From a virus, in the IMG/VR virus record IMGVR_UViG_3300036861_000513, positions 1-28,573 of that record: 28,573 bases of DNA; one strand, 5' to 3'. Below the pieces are notes generated by a model. The model was not told the origin of the DNA, did not search any database, and was given only the letters and a program-made list of their open reading frames with translations. Position 1 is the first letter of the stretch, and every line of letters begins with the position of its first letter. The translations under genes and the position numbers were made by a program. Shown piece after piece: positions 1-6,711 of the stretch.

Positions 1-2
1 CG

Positions 3-245
3 GTCCTGCGCGGCTTCCAGTATTACGATGCCCAATTAACGCTCGCACAGGTCCAGAATGAGGTCGATAACCCCGGCTCGTTCCGCGCGCCGTGGTACAT
101 CAACCTGAACCCGACGCCTAGTGACATTCAAGACAAGAGCGGCGCCGGGCACCATCCTGTATGGGTAGGCGCCGAACGTCCGATGTTGTGGCAAGAAGAG
201 TCTTTGGTCGTCAATTCTCCAGTTCCCTTGCAACTCCGTGTATAG
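3..245 (+). CDS. C-terminal end of an unrecognised phage protein (5' partial)
   Basis: An open frame runs from the window edge to a TAG stop, giving the last 80 residues of a protein whose start lies outside the window. I do not recognise it. The visible part is rich in aromatic residues and prolines (FQYYDAQ, APWYINLNPTP, PVWVGAERPMLWQEE) and reads like a folded beta-type structural domain. The next gene begins 3 nt after the stop in the same direction, so the two are probably co-transcribed. Codon use (TTA, CAA, AAT, TCT, TTG) is clearly less GC-biased than in the rest of the window. Position upstream of the prohead protease suggests a virion component, but that is inference from gene order only. 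Confidence 0.6.
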   Translation, partial: VLRGFQYYDAQLTLAQVQNEVDNPGSFRAPWYINLNPTPSDIQDKSGAGHHPVWVGAERPMLWQEESLVVNSPVPLQLRV

Positions 246-248
246 ACG

Positions 249-1316
249 GTGCGCTACGGGCTCGTTGATGCTGAACTAAAAAAGCGCGGCCTACTCGACC
301 CCGAGACAACGGCCAGCGGGCTCCTTGATTCCGAATATCTCACCCTATCCGCCGTCGGCGTCACCCGCGAGGCCGCGGCCGCCGGCATCACGTGGAGCGC
401 CAGCAGCACCCGCGGGTCCGTCCTGCGCCCGGTCCAGGCAACAGGCTCCGCCTGGAGTATCGGATCCGCTCAAGCGACGCTGTTGCGCCCGATCGCCGCG
501 ACTGGAGCGACCTGGTCGATGGGGAGTGCGCTCGGTGCCGGCATCCGTGGCGCGCGCGCGACGGGTGCCTCCTGGTCCACGGCCGCGGCCGCGGCGGGCG
601 TCATCCGAGATCTGCGCGCGAGCGGCAGCAGCTGGTCCGTCGGTGCCGCGCGTCTCGGGCTGCTGCGCAACGTGGCCGCCACCGGGTTTTCTTGGAGCAT
701 CGGCAATGCCCTCGCGAATCGTTTCAAGGCGGTCGCGGCGACAGGCGCAACGTGGAGCCTCTCGGCCGCCACCGCGGCCGCGTTGCGTGGCGCACGCGCG
801 ACCGGCACGTCATGGAGCGCGGCGACGGCCGGCGGCGGGGCGATCCGCGACGCTCGAGCGAGCGGGGCAAGCTGGTCGCTGGGATCCGCGCGACTGGCGC
901 GTCTCGTGGGGCTGCAGGCGACGGGCGCCAGCTGGTCGATCGCGTCGTCACGCGCCGGCGTGCAGCGTGGGATGTTCGCCACCGGCTCGAGCTGGAGCAC
1001 GGGCACGGCGCTGCTCGGCGTCGTGCGCGCGGTACGGGGAACCGGCACGACCTGGTCGATCGGCGTCACACCCGGCGGGCTCCTCAGTACGGCAGTCTTC
1101 GCGGCGACCGGCGTCACTTGGAGTGCGGGATCCGCCTACGCCGACGTCGTTCTCCGGGCGCTTGCGCGCAACATCCATGTCGTCGGCGCGCAGGATCGCG
1201 AACAGCGCGTGCCCGCCGAGCTCGTCACCGCCGCGGCCGCCGGGGCACCGACAGCACACGCCGCGCCGGCGCTCGCCACTACGCACGTCGTGCCCCCGCG
1301 CGACACGGAGGACTGA
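249..1316 (+). CDS. Phage protein made of tandem 20-residue repeats
   Basis: A 355-residue protein starting at GTG 3 nt after the previous stop; no clear Shine-Dalgarno is seen. Residues about 41-300 form tandem repeats with an exact 20-residue period: the dipeptide WS falls at residues 49-50, 69-70 and so on to 269-270 (12 in register), and once more at 291-292 after a 2-residue insertion. The consensus is A[TS]Gx[ST]WSxGxAxxxxxR, with Arg (or Lys) ten residues after WS in most copies. The remaining positions vary freely and are mostly Ala, Gly, Leu and Val. The N-terminus carries two GLLD motifs and the C-terminal 55 residues are Ala/Val/His-rich. No signal peptide or catalytic motif is visible. 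A beta-solenoid-like or fibrous virion protein is plausible from the periodicity and the neighbouring head genes, but the function is unknown. Confidence 0.8.
   Translation: MRYGLVDAELKKRGLLDPETTASGLLDSEYLTLSAVGVTREAAAAGITWSASSTRGSVLRPVQATGSAWSIGSAQATLLRPIAATGATWSMGSALGAGIRGARATGASWSTAAAAAGVIRDLRASGSSWSVGAARLGLLRNVAATGFSWSIGNALANRFKAVAATGATWSLSAATAAALRGARATGTSWSAATAGGGAIRDARASGASWSLGSARLARLVGLQATGASWSIASSRAGVQRGMFATGSSWSTGTALLGVVRAVRGTGTTWSIGVTPGGLLSTAVFAATGVTWSAGSAYADVVLRALARNIHVVGAQDREQRVPAELVTAAAAGAPTAHAAPALATTHVVPPRDTED
369..1148 (+). repeat. Degenerate 60-bp coding repeat array (20-aa period)
   Basis: The DNA follows a 60-bp period set by the protein repeat. The segment coding for GxxWS (for example GGCGCCAGCTGGTCG) is the best conserved part and the other 40 or so bases have diverged strongly between units. 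About 13 units are present. The divergence means the array is old and held by protein-level selection, not a recent slippage expansion. Confidence 0.8.
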
Positions 1317-1319
1317 GCC

Positions 1320-1649
1320 ATGCCTTTCCTCAAGCATCGCAACGAGAAAGAGGTCTACGCCTTCGACTTCACCGCCCGGCTCGCCGGCGGGGAGACGCTC
1401 TCGGCGCCGGAGGTGAAGATCACGCTGCGGAGCGGGAATCCGCCGGCGTACGCCGACAAGTCGGCCGAGTTCCTCGAGGGCAATCCCACGGTGAGCGGGA
1501 CCAAAGTGCAGTTCACGCTGAAGGCGGCCGCGGCGGCGCCAGAGCAGCCAGCCGGCGCGCAGTACGTCGCGTATGGGAAGGCGTCGACAAGTCTCGGCCG
1601 GATCCTCGTGAGCACCACCACGCTGACCGTGTCGGCGAAAGGCGCCTAA
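1320..1649 (+). CDS. Small beta-rich phage protein, possible fibre-tail adaptor type
   Basis: A 109-residue protein starting at ATG 3 nt after the repeat-protein stop. The pattern YAFDFTARLAGGETLS near the N-terminus, followed by alternating beta-like segments and a closing GRILVSTTTLTVSAKG, resembles the small Ig-like proteins often annotated as phage fibre-tail adaptor (D-F/W-x-x-L-x-x-G-[DE]-T opening, x-T-x-x-G-R near the end). I recall this pattern from phage annotations and have not checked it by search. There is no signal peptide or membrane segment. It is probably translated with the upstream repeat protein, which would make the repeat protein its likely structural partner. A palindrome and a new promoter follow its stop codon, so it ends a transcription unit. 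Confidence 0.75.
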   Translation: MPFLKHRNEKEVYAFDFTARLAGGETLSAPEVKITLRSGNPPAYADKSAEFLEGNPTVSGTKVQFTLKAAAAAPEQPAGAQYVAYGKASTSLGRILVSTTTLTVSAKGA

Positions 1650-1655
1650 GCCGAG

Positions 1656-1669
1656 TCCAGACGTCTGTA
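1656..1669. promoter_or_regulatory. Palindromic operator-like site (copy 1)
   Basis: The sequence TCCAGACGTCTGTA contains a 10-bp perfect palindrome (CAGACGTCTG). It lies 7 nt after the stop of the preceding gene and 15 nt before a candidate -35 box. A copy differing at one base, and palindromic over all 14 bp, occurs at 22176-22189 directly after a minus-strand stop codon. The reuse argues for a protein-binding site or short terminator-type hairpin. Confidence 0.5.
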
Positions 1670-1683
1670 AAAACCGGTCGCCC

Positions 1684-1712
1684 TTGCGTTGGGCGGCGGC
1701 GTATTGTATCAA
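1684..1712 (+). promoter_or_regulatory. Candidate late promoter upstream of the head genes
   Basis: TTGCGT, a 17-bp spacer, then TATCAA. The second candidate late promoter at 18236-18264 has the same layout (TTGCGC, 17 bp, TATCCA), and both sit downstream of a palindrome ending in CTGTAAAA and upstream of the same hairpin ribosome-binding element. The shared layout is what supports it; the boxes alone are only moderate sigma-70 matches. Confidence 0.5.
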
Positions 1713-1725
1713 TTGCATCGACCTG

Positions 1726-1778
1726 GGAGGGCCACGAGAGCCCCGTACGGACACTCACCGTGCGGGGCTCTTGTCATG
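1726..1778 (+). promoter_or_regulatory. Hairpin-bridged ribosome binding site of the prohead protease
   Basis: A strong Shine-Dalgarno, GGAGG at 1726-1730, lies 45 nt before the ATG at 1776, far too distant in linear RNA. Between them is a 14-bp hairpin: left arm 1737-1750 (AGAGCCCCGTACGG), 7-nt loop, right arm 1758-1771. Folding it leaves 6+4 = 10 nt between GGAGG and ATG, an ideal spacing. The same core stem, loop length and layout recur before the endolysin gene. No T-run follows the right arm, which argues against a simple terminator. Confidence 0.6.
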
Positions 1779-2906
1779 ACGACGGCCGCTCTCGATCTCC
1801 GCAAGCTCCTTCCCGAGCCTGAGCTCCCCGCAGGCGCGCGTCGTGTCCGCTCCTCCGTTCCCATCACCGTCGAAGTCAATGATCCGCGCGCGCGGCAGCA
1901 GTCGCCGAATGGTGAAGACTACGACGTCAAGATCGTCGCGTCGACCAAGCGCGTCGCGCGCGACGGCGGGATCATCCCGGTCGAATCCTGGGCGCGCGAT
2001 CTCAGCCGCTACCTCGCCAATCCGGTCGTGCAGTGGGCGCACTCGTACCGCGAGCCGCCCGTCGCGACGTGCGTGCACATCGAGCTCGAGCCCGGCCAGG
2101 GCCAGCTCGTCGAGTACTGGCGCTTCCTCGATGGGATCACCGAAGACCAGTGGGACCAGTTCTGCGGCCGGCTAAAGGCGCTGTACGCGGTTCGCGGACT
2201 CCGCGCCGCGAGCGTGGGCTTCATCGTCCACGAGTGGCGCGACCCGACCGACCAGGAGAAGATCGACGCGCTGCAGAAGGGCGATGCCGAGCCCCGTTGG
2301 GTCGCGGTCCGCGCCGAGTTGCTCGAGACATCGGCCGTCCCGGTGCCGGCGGATCCCTTCGCGCTGTCCGTCGATCGCGCGCTCGAGGAAGCCGAGGCCA
2401 AGCAGATCGACGTCGCGATCGTGCGCGCGCGGTGGAACAGCGCGAAGCAGGTCCAGGCGCCGCCGCTCGCGGCTGAGACAACGCGCGAGACGCCGGCGGC
2501 TGCCGCGAATCCCTCGCCGACGCCGACGATTGCGCCGACCAGCAACAATGCGAATGCGAGTCCCGAAAACCCCACCCCGCAGCCAGCGGCGAGTGCGCGG
2601 GTGTCCGAGCAATCGGCGCCCGCCACTCCCGCGGCACCGACGGTGGAAACGCCGGCCGCGCAACCCGCGGCGGCGTCGCGCGGCTCGTCGGCAGAGCTCG
2701 CGCGGCTCCCCGAAGATCGGCTCCGCGCGCTCGTGCGCGAGGAGTTCGCCGCCGCCGCACGCGGCGATTCGATGCCCGCCCGCCGGGCGGGACTATTGGC
2801 GCTCGATGATGTCACGCTGCGCCGGATCGCTCGAGAGGAACTGGACCGCGTCTTCGTCCGGACCTTCGGGTTCCCGGCCCGCACCCCCACGCAGAGGACG
2901 TCCTGA
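1776..2906 (+). CDS. HK97-family prohead protease
   Basis: A 376-residue capsid maturation protease that would cleave the N-terminal scaffold (delta) region of the capsid protein inside the prohead. The ATG at 1776 is chosen because it directly follows the hairpin ribosome-binding element; an upstream in-frame start would lie inside that element. The family hallmarks are visible: NPVVQWAHS with the candidate catalytic His89, AASVGF with Ser146, and LLETSAVPVPADP, the usual end of the protease core (about residues 25-200). Residues about 225-310 are an Ala/Pro/Thr-rich linker, followed by a helical C-terminal tail (about 310-376). That extension makes the protein longer than the usual roughly 200-residue protease and may interact with the shell during assembly (inference). 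The capsid gene follows 2 nt downstream. Confidence 0.9.
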   Translation: MTTAALDLRKLLPEPELPAGARRVRSSVPITVEVNDPRARQQSPNGEDYDVKIVASTKRVARDGGIIPVESWARDLSRYLANPVVQWAHSYREPPVATCVHIELEPGQGQLVEYWRFLDGITEDQWDQFCGRLKALYAVRGLRAASVGFIVHEWRDPTDQEKIDALQKGDAEPRWVAVRAELLETSAVPVPADPFALSVDRALEEAEAKQIDVAIVRARWNSAKQVQAPPLAAETTRETPAAAANPSPTPTIAPTSNNANASPENPTPQPAASARVSEQSAPATPAAPTVETPAAQPAAASRGSSAELARLPEDRLRALVREEFAAAARGDSMPARRAGLLALDDVTLRRIAREELDRVFVRTFGFPARTPTQRTS

Positions 2907-2908
2907 CC

Positions 2909-4258
2909 ATGGCAAAGACAGCGGAGCAACTCGCCCAGGAAGAGCGTGAGCGCGTCGAGCGCGAGCGCGTCGAACGGGAACGCGCGGATGAGCACGCGCG
3001 CGAGCAGGCCGAGAGCCAGGCCCGCGCACAGGCCGAAGCGCGCGCGCGCGAGATCTTCCGTGAAGAGCTCGCCATCGGACTGCGCGGTATCACCGCGCCC
3101 AAGCGCGGCGGCCAGCCGGCGCCCGGTACGGAACCCGGCGTGCGCCGCGGTGGCAACGTCGATCCGTCGACGGCCGCGCGGTTCACCTACAACTACGTGC
3201 GGCACTTCCAGGCCGCCGAGCGCCGGCTCGGTCCGGCGCGCCCGACGCTGGGCGATCGGCTCGCCAAGGGCGAAGCCGGCAGCCGCGAGCAGGCACAGCG
3301 CCTGATCAGCTGGCTGGGCGCGCTCGCCGTGAACGATCGGACCGCGATGCGCGAGTTCGCGGCGGAAAGTTACCGCGCGCTCGGCGGCCAGACGATGGGC
3401 GAGGGCGGCGCGCTGGTCCCGCTCGAGTTCGCCCAGGAAGTCATCGAGAAGCTCGGTGACATGACGCCGTTCGCGACGACCGAGTTCCTGCGCGTCATTC
3501 CGATGACGAGCGAGCGCGAGGTCGTGCCGCGGCTCACCACGCGGCCCAAAGCTGGCTATCGCAACGAGAACGAAACAGGCACCACGCCGGCGAAGGTCGA
3601 GCCGCGCTGGGGTCAGATCGAGCTCGTGGCCCGCGAAGCCTGGCTGCTGGTCCCGGTCTCGAACCGCTGGCTGCAGAACATCAACATCGCCGGCGTCGAG
3701 TACCTGATCGACCTGTTCGCCGAGGCGCTCGCCGAGCTGCGCACGGACAAGATCCTCAACGGCTCCGGCGCCGGCGAACCCGAGGGCGTCCGGACGAACG
3801 CCGGCACCCTCACCCAGGCGTTCACGATCACGAACGACCAGACGCGCGCGAAGAGCGTCATCACCGTGCTGCACAAGGTGAAGGCGAAATACCGCGCGGC
3901 CGGCTTCATCTGGGTCACCAGCGATCGCGGCCTCGAGATCCTGTCGGGGCTCCAGGACACCCAGGGCCGGTTCCTGCTCACGCAGCTGATGGACGAACCG
4001 TTCCAGCGCCTGCGCGGCAAGCCGCTCTTCGTCTCCGAGTCGATTCCCATCAACCTCGGCGGCGGCAGCGACGAGACCGAGCTGGTCGGCGGCGCGTTCA
4101 AGTACTACGCCTTCGGCGATCGCCAGTCGATGGAAGCGGCGACCGATCAGGGCGGCCAGTACTTCGAAGCCGGTCAGACCGCGGTCCGCGTCAGCGAGCA
4201 GTACGATGGGAAGGTCGCGCAGGGCGACGCGTTCGTCCGGGGGACGGGCCTCAAGTAG
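2909..4258 (+). CDS. Major capsid protein, HK97 fold, with coiled-coil delta domain
   Basis: A 449-residue HK97-type major capsid protein. Residues about 6-60 are a highly charged coiled coil with ERERVER-type repeats, the expected delta (scaffold) domain that the adjacent protease removes. The shell domain appears to begin near residue 150 with GGQTMGEGGALVP and continues with recognisable family patterns: IPMTSEREVVPRL, a P-domain segment EAWLLVPVSNRWLQ, DKILNGSGAGEPEGV, FIWVTSDRG, and a C-terminal YAFGDRQSMEAATDQGGQ segment. The gene starts 2 nt after the protease stop, with AGGACGT as a plausible Shine-Dalgarno. The exact cleavage site cannot be read from sequence. The call is secure from both protein pattern and gene order. 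Confidence 0.95.
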   Translation: MAKTAEQLAQEERERVERERVERERADEHAREQAESQARAQAEARAREIFREELAIGLRGITAPKRGGQPAPGTEPGVRRGGNVDPSTAARFTYNYVRHFQAAERRLGPARPTLGDRLAKGEAGSREQAQRLISWLGALAVNDRTAMREFAAESYRALGGQTMGEGGALVPLEFAQEVIEKLGDMTPFATTEFLRVIPMTSEREVVPRLTTRPKAGYRNENETGTTPAKVEPRWGQIELVAREAWLLVPVSNRWLQNINIAGVEYLIDLFAEALAELRTDKILNGSGAGEPEGVRTNAGTLTQAFTITNDQTRAKSVITVLHKVKAKYRAAGFIWVTSDRGLEILSGLQDTQGRFLLTQLMDEPFQRLRGKPLFVSESIPINLGGGSDETELVGGAFKYYAFGDRQSMEAATDQGGQYFEAGQTAVRVSEQYDGKVAQGDAFVRGTGLK

Positions 4259-4296
4259 TCGATCGTCCGGGAGTGGGGACGGTAGCGCGCGCGAGC

Positions 4297-4317
4297 TGCG
4301 GTGTGACGGCCACCGCA
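4297..4317 (+). other. Hairpin in the gap after the capsid gene
   Basis: The 114-bp space between the capsid gene and the next gene contains TGCGGTG, a 7-nt loop and CACCGCA, a perfect 7-bp stem. No T-tract follows. It could slow polymerase or protect the 3' end of the abundant capsid message; that role is inference. Nothing else convincing is seen in the gap. Confidence 0.3.
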
Positions 4318-4372
4318 CCGCCCCTGCCGGACCCCGCCCCGGGCTCTCCACCCTCAACGCAGCGAGTGAGCG

Positions 4373-4762
4373 ATGGCGGCTGACAAGACGAAGAAGGTCC
4401 CGGTGCGGTTTCTCCGCACGCACTTCGAAGGCAGCGAGAGCGGCGTCGGCGCCGCGAAGCCGTTCGTCATCGGCCAGGAAGTGGATCTGCCGGAAGACCA
4501 GGCGAAGGGGCTGGCGTCCTACGGGATCGTCGAGCTGCTCATCGCCGAGGAAGGCAAGAAAGCGGTCGCGCGGCTCGGGACGAAGGAAGTCGTCACGCGC
4601 ATCGAGCAGCTGATGCCGCTCGCTGATGAGAAGAATGCGGACGCGATCGCCGAGCTCGAGAAGATTCGGGACGACGAGATCGCGGGCGGGAAGCCCCGCA
4701 AGACTGTGCTCGGGGCGCTCCGATCGGCCCAAGTCGAGGGCCTGCCGGACGCCGAGGACTGA
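4373..4762 (+). CDS. Hypothetical protein between capsid and connector genes
   Basis: A 129-residue soluble protein starting at ATG 4373, with a poor Shine-Dalgarno (GCGAGTGAGCG). The N-terminal half contains KPFVIGQEVDLPEDQAKGLASYGIVELL, shown here in parts: a KP[FV]xxGQEVDLP stretch followed by AxxLxxYGIVE. This small beta-alpha pattern is common in short phage proteins coded just after the capsid gene. The C-terminal half is helical and highly charged, ending in EGLPDAED. No enzyme motif or membrane segment is visible. Position suggests a capsid-associated or head-completion role, which remains inference. Confidence 0.75.
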   Translation: MAADKTKKVPVRFLRTHFEGSESGVGAAKPFVIGQEVDLPEDQAKGLASYGIVELLIAEEGKKAVARLGTKEVVTRIEQLMPLADEKNADAIAELEKIRDDEIAGGKPRKTVLGALRSAQVEGLPDAED

Positions 4763-4767
4763 CCACC

Positions 4768-4784
4768 GGCCGGCCGTGCCGGCC
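4768..4784 (+). other. Short GC hairpin between two head genes
   Basis: GGCCGGC, a 3-nt loop and GCCGGCC form a perfect 7-bp stem in the 44-bp intergenic space. There is no T-tract after it. It could be a weak pause or RNA-stability element. A normal Shine-Dalgarno (TGAGGAG) follows for the next gene. Confidence 0.3.
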
Positions 4785-4806
4785 TGACCACTGAGGAGTC
4801 GCACAC

Positions 4807-5196
4807 ATGAGCAACCGGTCGATCGACGACATCTTCGTCAAGAACCTGCGCGCGAGCCACGTGGAGACGTCGTCCCAGGCCGCCGCGACGGGCGTGGACC
4901 TCGGCGCCTTGAACCCCAATGCCGAGCCGATGTGCGAGCGCGACGTCACCGCGGTGGCGGGCACGACGCCCGTCCTCAACGGCACGATCGAAGGCTCGAA
5001 CGATGGCACGACCTGGGCGGATGCCGCCCAATCGGCGATGCCGGCGATCTCGACGGTGAGTCGGCAGGTCATCTCGCTGAAAAAGTTCCGGCGCTACCGG
5101 AGCGGTGCGACGACGATCACCGGCACGTCCCCGTCGTTCACGTTCTCGGACAAGATCGTCGGCATCGCGTCCGAACGGCCGGTCACGCAGCCGTAG
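4807..5196 (+). CDS. Putative capsid decoration-type beta-sandwich protein
   Basis: A 129-residue protein preceded by a good Shine-Dalgarno (TGAGGAG, 9 nt from ATG). The middle and end follow a pattern I associate with small phage structural proteins coded next to the capsid gene: V[TS]AVAGTTPVLNGTIEGSND then GTTWADAAQ, a KKFRRYRSG segment, and TSPSFTFSDKI. The alternating hydrophobic pattern implies an all-beta fold, and no signal peptide or catalytic motif is present. A role on the head surface (decoration or head-fibre base) is inferred from position and fold type. An alternative is a carbohydrate-binding module used on the virion surface. Confidence 0.7.
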   Translation: MSNRSIDDIFVKNLRASHVETSSQAAATGVDLGALNPNAEPMCERDVTAVAGTTPVLNGTIEGSNDGTTWADAAQSAMPAISTVSRQVISLKKFRRYRSGATTITGTSPSFTFSDKIVGIASERPVTQP

Positions 5197-5200
5197 GTCG

Positions 5201-5368
5201 ATGGCGTTCCACGAGCCGCCCGCGGATCGGATGATGCGGCCCGATTCCGGGCGGCTCTGCTGTCTGGAGTGTCGGCAGACCGGCGATCGCATCTGGGCAA
5301 TGGTGCACGAGCGCGAGACGGGCCACGATCGCTTCGCGGCGGCAGGCCAGGTGGTGACGCGTGGCTGA
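5201..5368 (+). CDS. Small Cys/His protein, possible zinc finger
   Basis: A 55-residue protein whose ATG lies 4 nt after the preceding stop. It overlaps the following connector gene by 8 nt, which supports it as a real translated gene. It contains LCCLECRQTGD followed by MVHERETGHDRF, a CxxC-x(n)-H-x(5)-GH arrangement that could bind one zinc ion. Nothing else is recognisable. Its place between head proteins may mean it is a minor head component or merely a coupled small protein. Confidence 0.6.
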   Translation: MAFHEPPADRMMRPDSGRLCCLECRQTGDRIWAMVHERETGHDRFAAAGQVVTRG

Positions 5369-5918
5369 TCTGGTCAGCCTCGAGGACGTGAAGGAGTACC
5401 TCGAGATCCCGGAAGCGACGACGACGCACGATCAGCTGCTCGAGTCGCTCGCCGGCCGGATCGAGAAGCTGCTGCAGCGGGTGAAGAATCGGACGTTTGC
5501 GCCGGCGGGCACCGCGATCACCGTGACGGTCGACGGGACGGGGGAGCGGTGGCTGTACCTCGATCGGCCGGTCGGGACGCTGACGACGATCAAGATCGGG
5601 ATCGACGTCAACAACCCGAGCGAGACGATCACGCCGGGCCCGACGACGGTGGTGGCGCAGGGGCGGCGGGTGTACCGGCAGGACGGCGGGATCTTCCCGT
5701 GCGGCGTTGCCAACGTGCACGTGACGTACAACGCCGCGAGCTCGCTGGACCTGGACGCGCAGCAGGCGGTGCTCGAGGCCTGCGCGATGGCATTCCGGGG
5801 GCGTGGCAGTGAAGACGCGGTCAGTGAGACCCACGGCAGCTTCAGTCACACGCTCCGCAAGGACTTCATGGAGCTGCCGAGCTGGAAGGCGATCCCGCGG
5901 CGCCCGGTGCTCGCGTGA
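5361..5918 (+). CDS. Head-tail connector (HK97 gp6 / SPP1 gp15-like adaptor)
   Basis: A 185-residue protein starting at GTG inside the previous gene. The N-terminus, ADLVSLEDVKEYLEIPEATT followed by a helix (QLLESLAGRIEKLLQRV), is the typical opening of phage connector proteins: a short motif, then a helix with a conserved spacing to a helical C-terminal segment. The centre is beta-rich with the usual DRPVGTLTTIK segment, and the C-terminal region (DLDAQQAVLEACAMAFR) is helical. Such proteins form a ring under the portal to complete the DNA-filled head. Order (capsid, small proteins, connector, closure, gp10-like, terminator) matches the standard siphovirus module. Confidence 0.8.
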   Translation: MADLVSLEDVKEYLEIPEATTTHDQLLESLAGRIEKLLQRVKNRTFAPAGTAITVTVDGTGERWLYLDRPVGTLTTIKIGIDVNNPSETITPGPTTVVAQGRRVYRQDGGIFPCGVANVHVTYNAASSLDLDAQQAVLEACAMAFRGRGSEDAVSETHGSFSHTLRKDFMELPSWKAIPRRPVLA

Positions 5919-6268
5919 GTCTGGACGGGTTGCGGCGGACGCGCGGATCCCAGGTGACGATCCGCCGCGCAACGAAAACGCGGAAGCCGCAGGGCGACAC
6001 GAGCTCGAGCTGGTCCAGCATCGCGACGGCGGCGCCGGTGCTGCTGCAGGAGCTTGCGGCCGGCCGAGCGCAACGGCTCTTCGGCCGCGAGACGCAGGCG
6101 ACGGGGCTGGCGACGTTCGAAGCTGGCCAGGATGTGAAGGTCGATGACGGGCTGATCGTGACGGCGGGGCCGCACACCGGGACGCATTGGAAAGTGCTGC
6201 AGCCCCGCGACGTCGAGGGCCATCATCTCGAGTACGGCGTGCAGCTGACCAAGGAGACGTTCGCGTGA
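5915..6268 (+). CDS. Head closure / stopper protein (Phage_H_T_join type)
   Basis: A 117-residue protein beginning at GTG within a GTGA overlap with the connector stop. The beta-rich pattern VTIRRATKTR, then FGRETQATGLATFEAGQDVK, DDGLIVTAGPHTGTHWKVLQP and a final YGVQLTKE matches the small beta-barrel stopper proteins that close the portal channel. It lies exactly where such a gene is expected, between the connector and the gp10-like gene. Translational coupling with both neighbours is indicated by the 4-nt overlaps. Confidence 0.75.
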   Translation: MSLDGLRRTRGSQVTIRRATKTRKPQGDTSSSWSSIATAAPVLLQELAAGRAQRLFGRETQATGLATFEAGQDVKVDDGLIVTAGPHTGTHWKVLQPRDVEGHHLEYGVQLTKETFA

Positions 6269-6711
6269 ACCTGCTGGGACCGGGGAATCCGATCGGATCG
6301 AAGCTGCGGACGAGCTTCCAGACTGCGGTGCGCCTGAGCGGCACGCGCGGCCTGGTCGAGGCGGCCCTCATCCTCGAGCGCAAGATCAAGCAGAAGCTCT
6401 CCCAGCCGGGGACCGGACGGATCTATCCGCGCGGGAAGAAGGTGCACCAAGCCTCGGCGCCGGGAGAGCCGCCGGCGGTCGACACCGGCCGGCTGCGCAG
6501 CTCGATCGGGCACGACGAGACCCAGATCCTCGGCGAGACGATCTCGGTGCGCGTCGGCACCAACGTCGACTACGCGACCCCGCTCGAGTACGGCTCGTAC
6601 AAGGTGAAGCCGCGGCCGTTCATGCGGCCGGCGCTTGAGGAAGCGAAGCCCGAGATGTCGGACGCGGTGACGGCCGAGCTGCAGCACGCCACCCGCGTGG
6701 AGTTCCGGTGA
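6265..6711 (+). CDS. HK97 gp10-like neck/tail protein
   Basis: A 148-residue protein. The GTG at 6265 is preferred because it overlaps the preceding stop (GTGA) and has AAGGAG 9 nt upstream. Residues matching the HK97 gp10 family are clear: VDTGRLRSSIGH, then ISVRVGTNVDYATPLEYGS, and KPRPFMRPALEEA near the C-terminus. This family sits at the head-tail interface of siphoviruses and is needed to complete or attach the tail. The surrounding gene order agrees. Confidence 0.85.
   Translation: MNLLGPGNPIGSKLRTSFQTAVRLSGTRGLVEAALILERKIKQKLSQPGTGRIYPRGKKVHQASAPGEPPAVDTGRLRSSIGHDETQILGETISVRVGTNVDYATPLEYGSYKVKPRPFMRPALEEAKPEMSDAVTAELQHATRVEFR

Noticed and set aside
369-1148. Regular 60-bp spacing that could be taken for a CRISPR-like or tandem DNA repeat array.
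   Set aside because: Bases are not conserved outside codons for GxxWS and the period matches exactly 20 codons in one frame, so it is a protein repeat.
1737-1771. Hairpin interpreted as a rho-independent terminator of the upstream gene.
   Set aside because: It is followed by TTGTC and the ATG rather than a T-run, lies downstream of a candidate promoter, and its partner before the endolysin has no T-tract at all. A terminator role is not excluded but is the weaker reading.
2009-4804. A 931-codon open frame on the minus strand opposite the protease and capsid genes.
   Set aside because: It is antisense to two secure genes, is dominated by Arg, Ala, Asp and Leu as expected from GC-rich codon shadows, and shows no domain.
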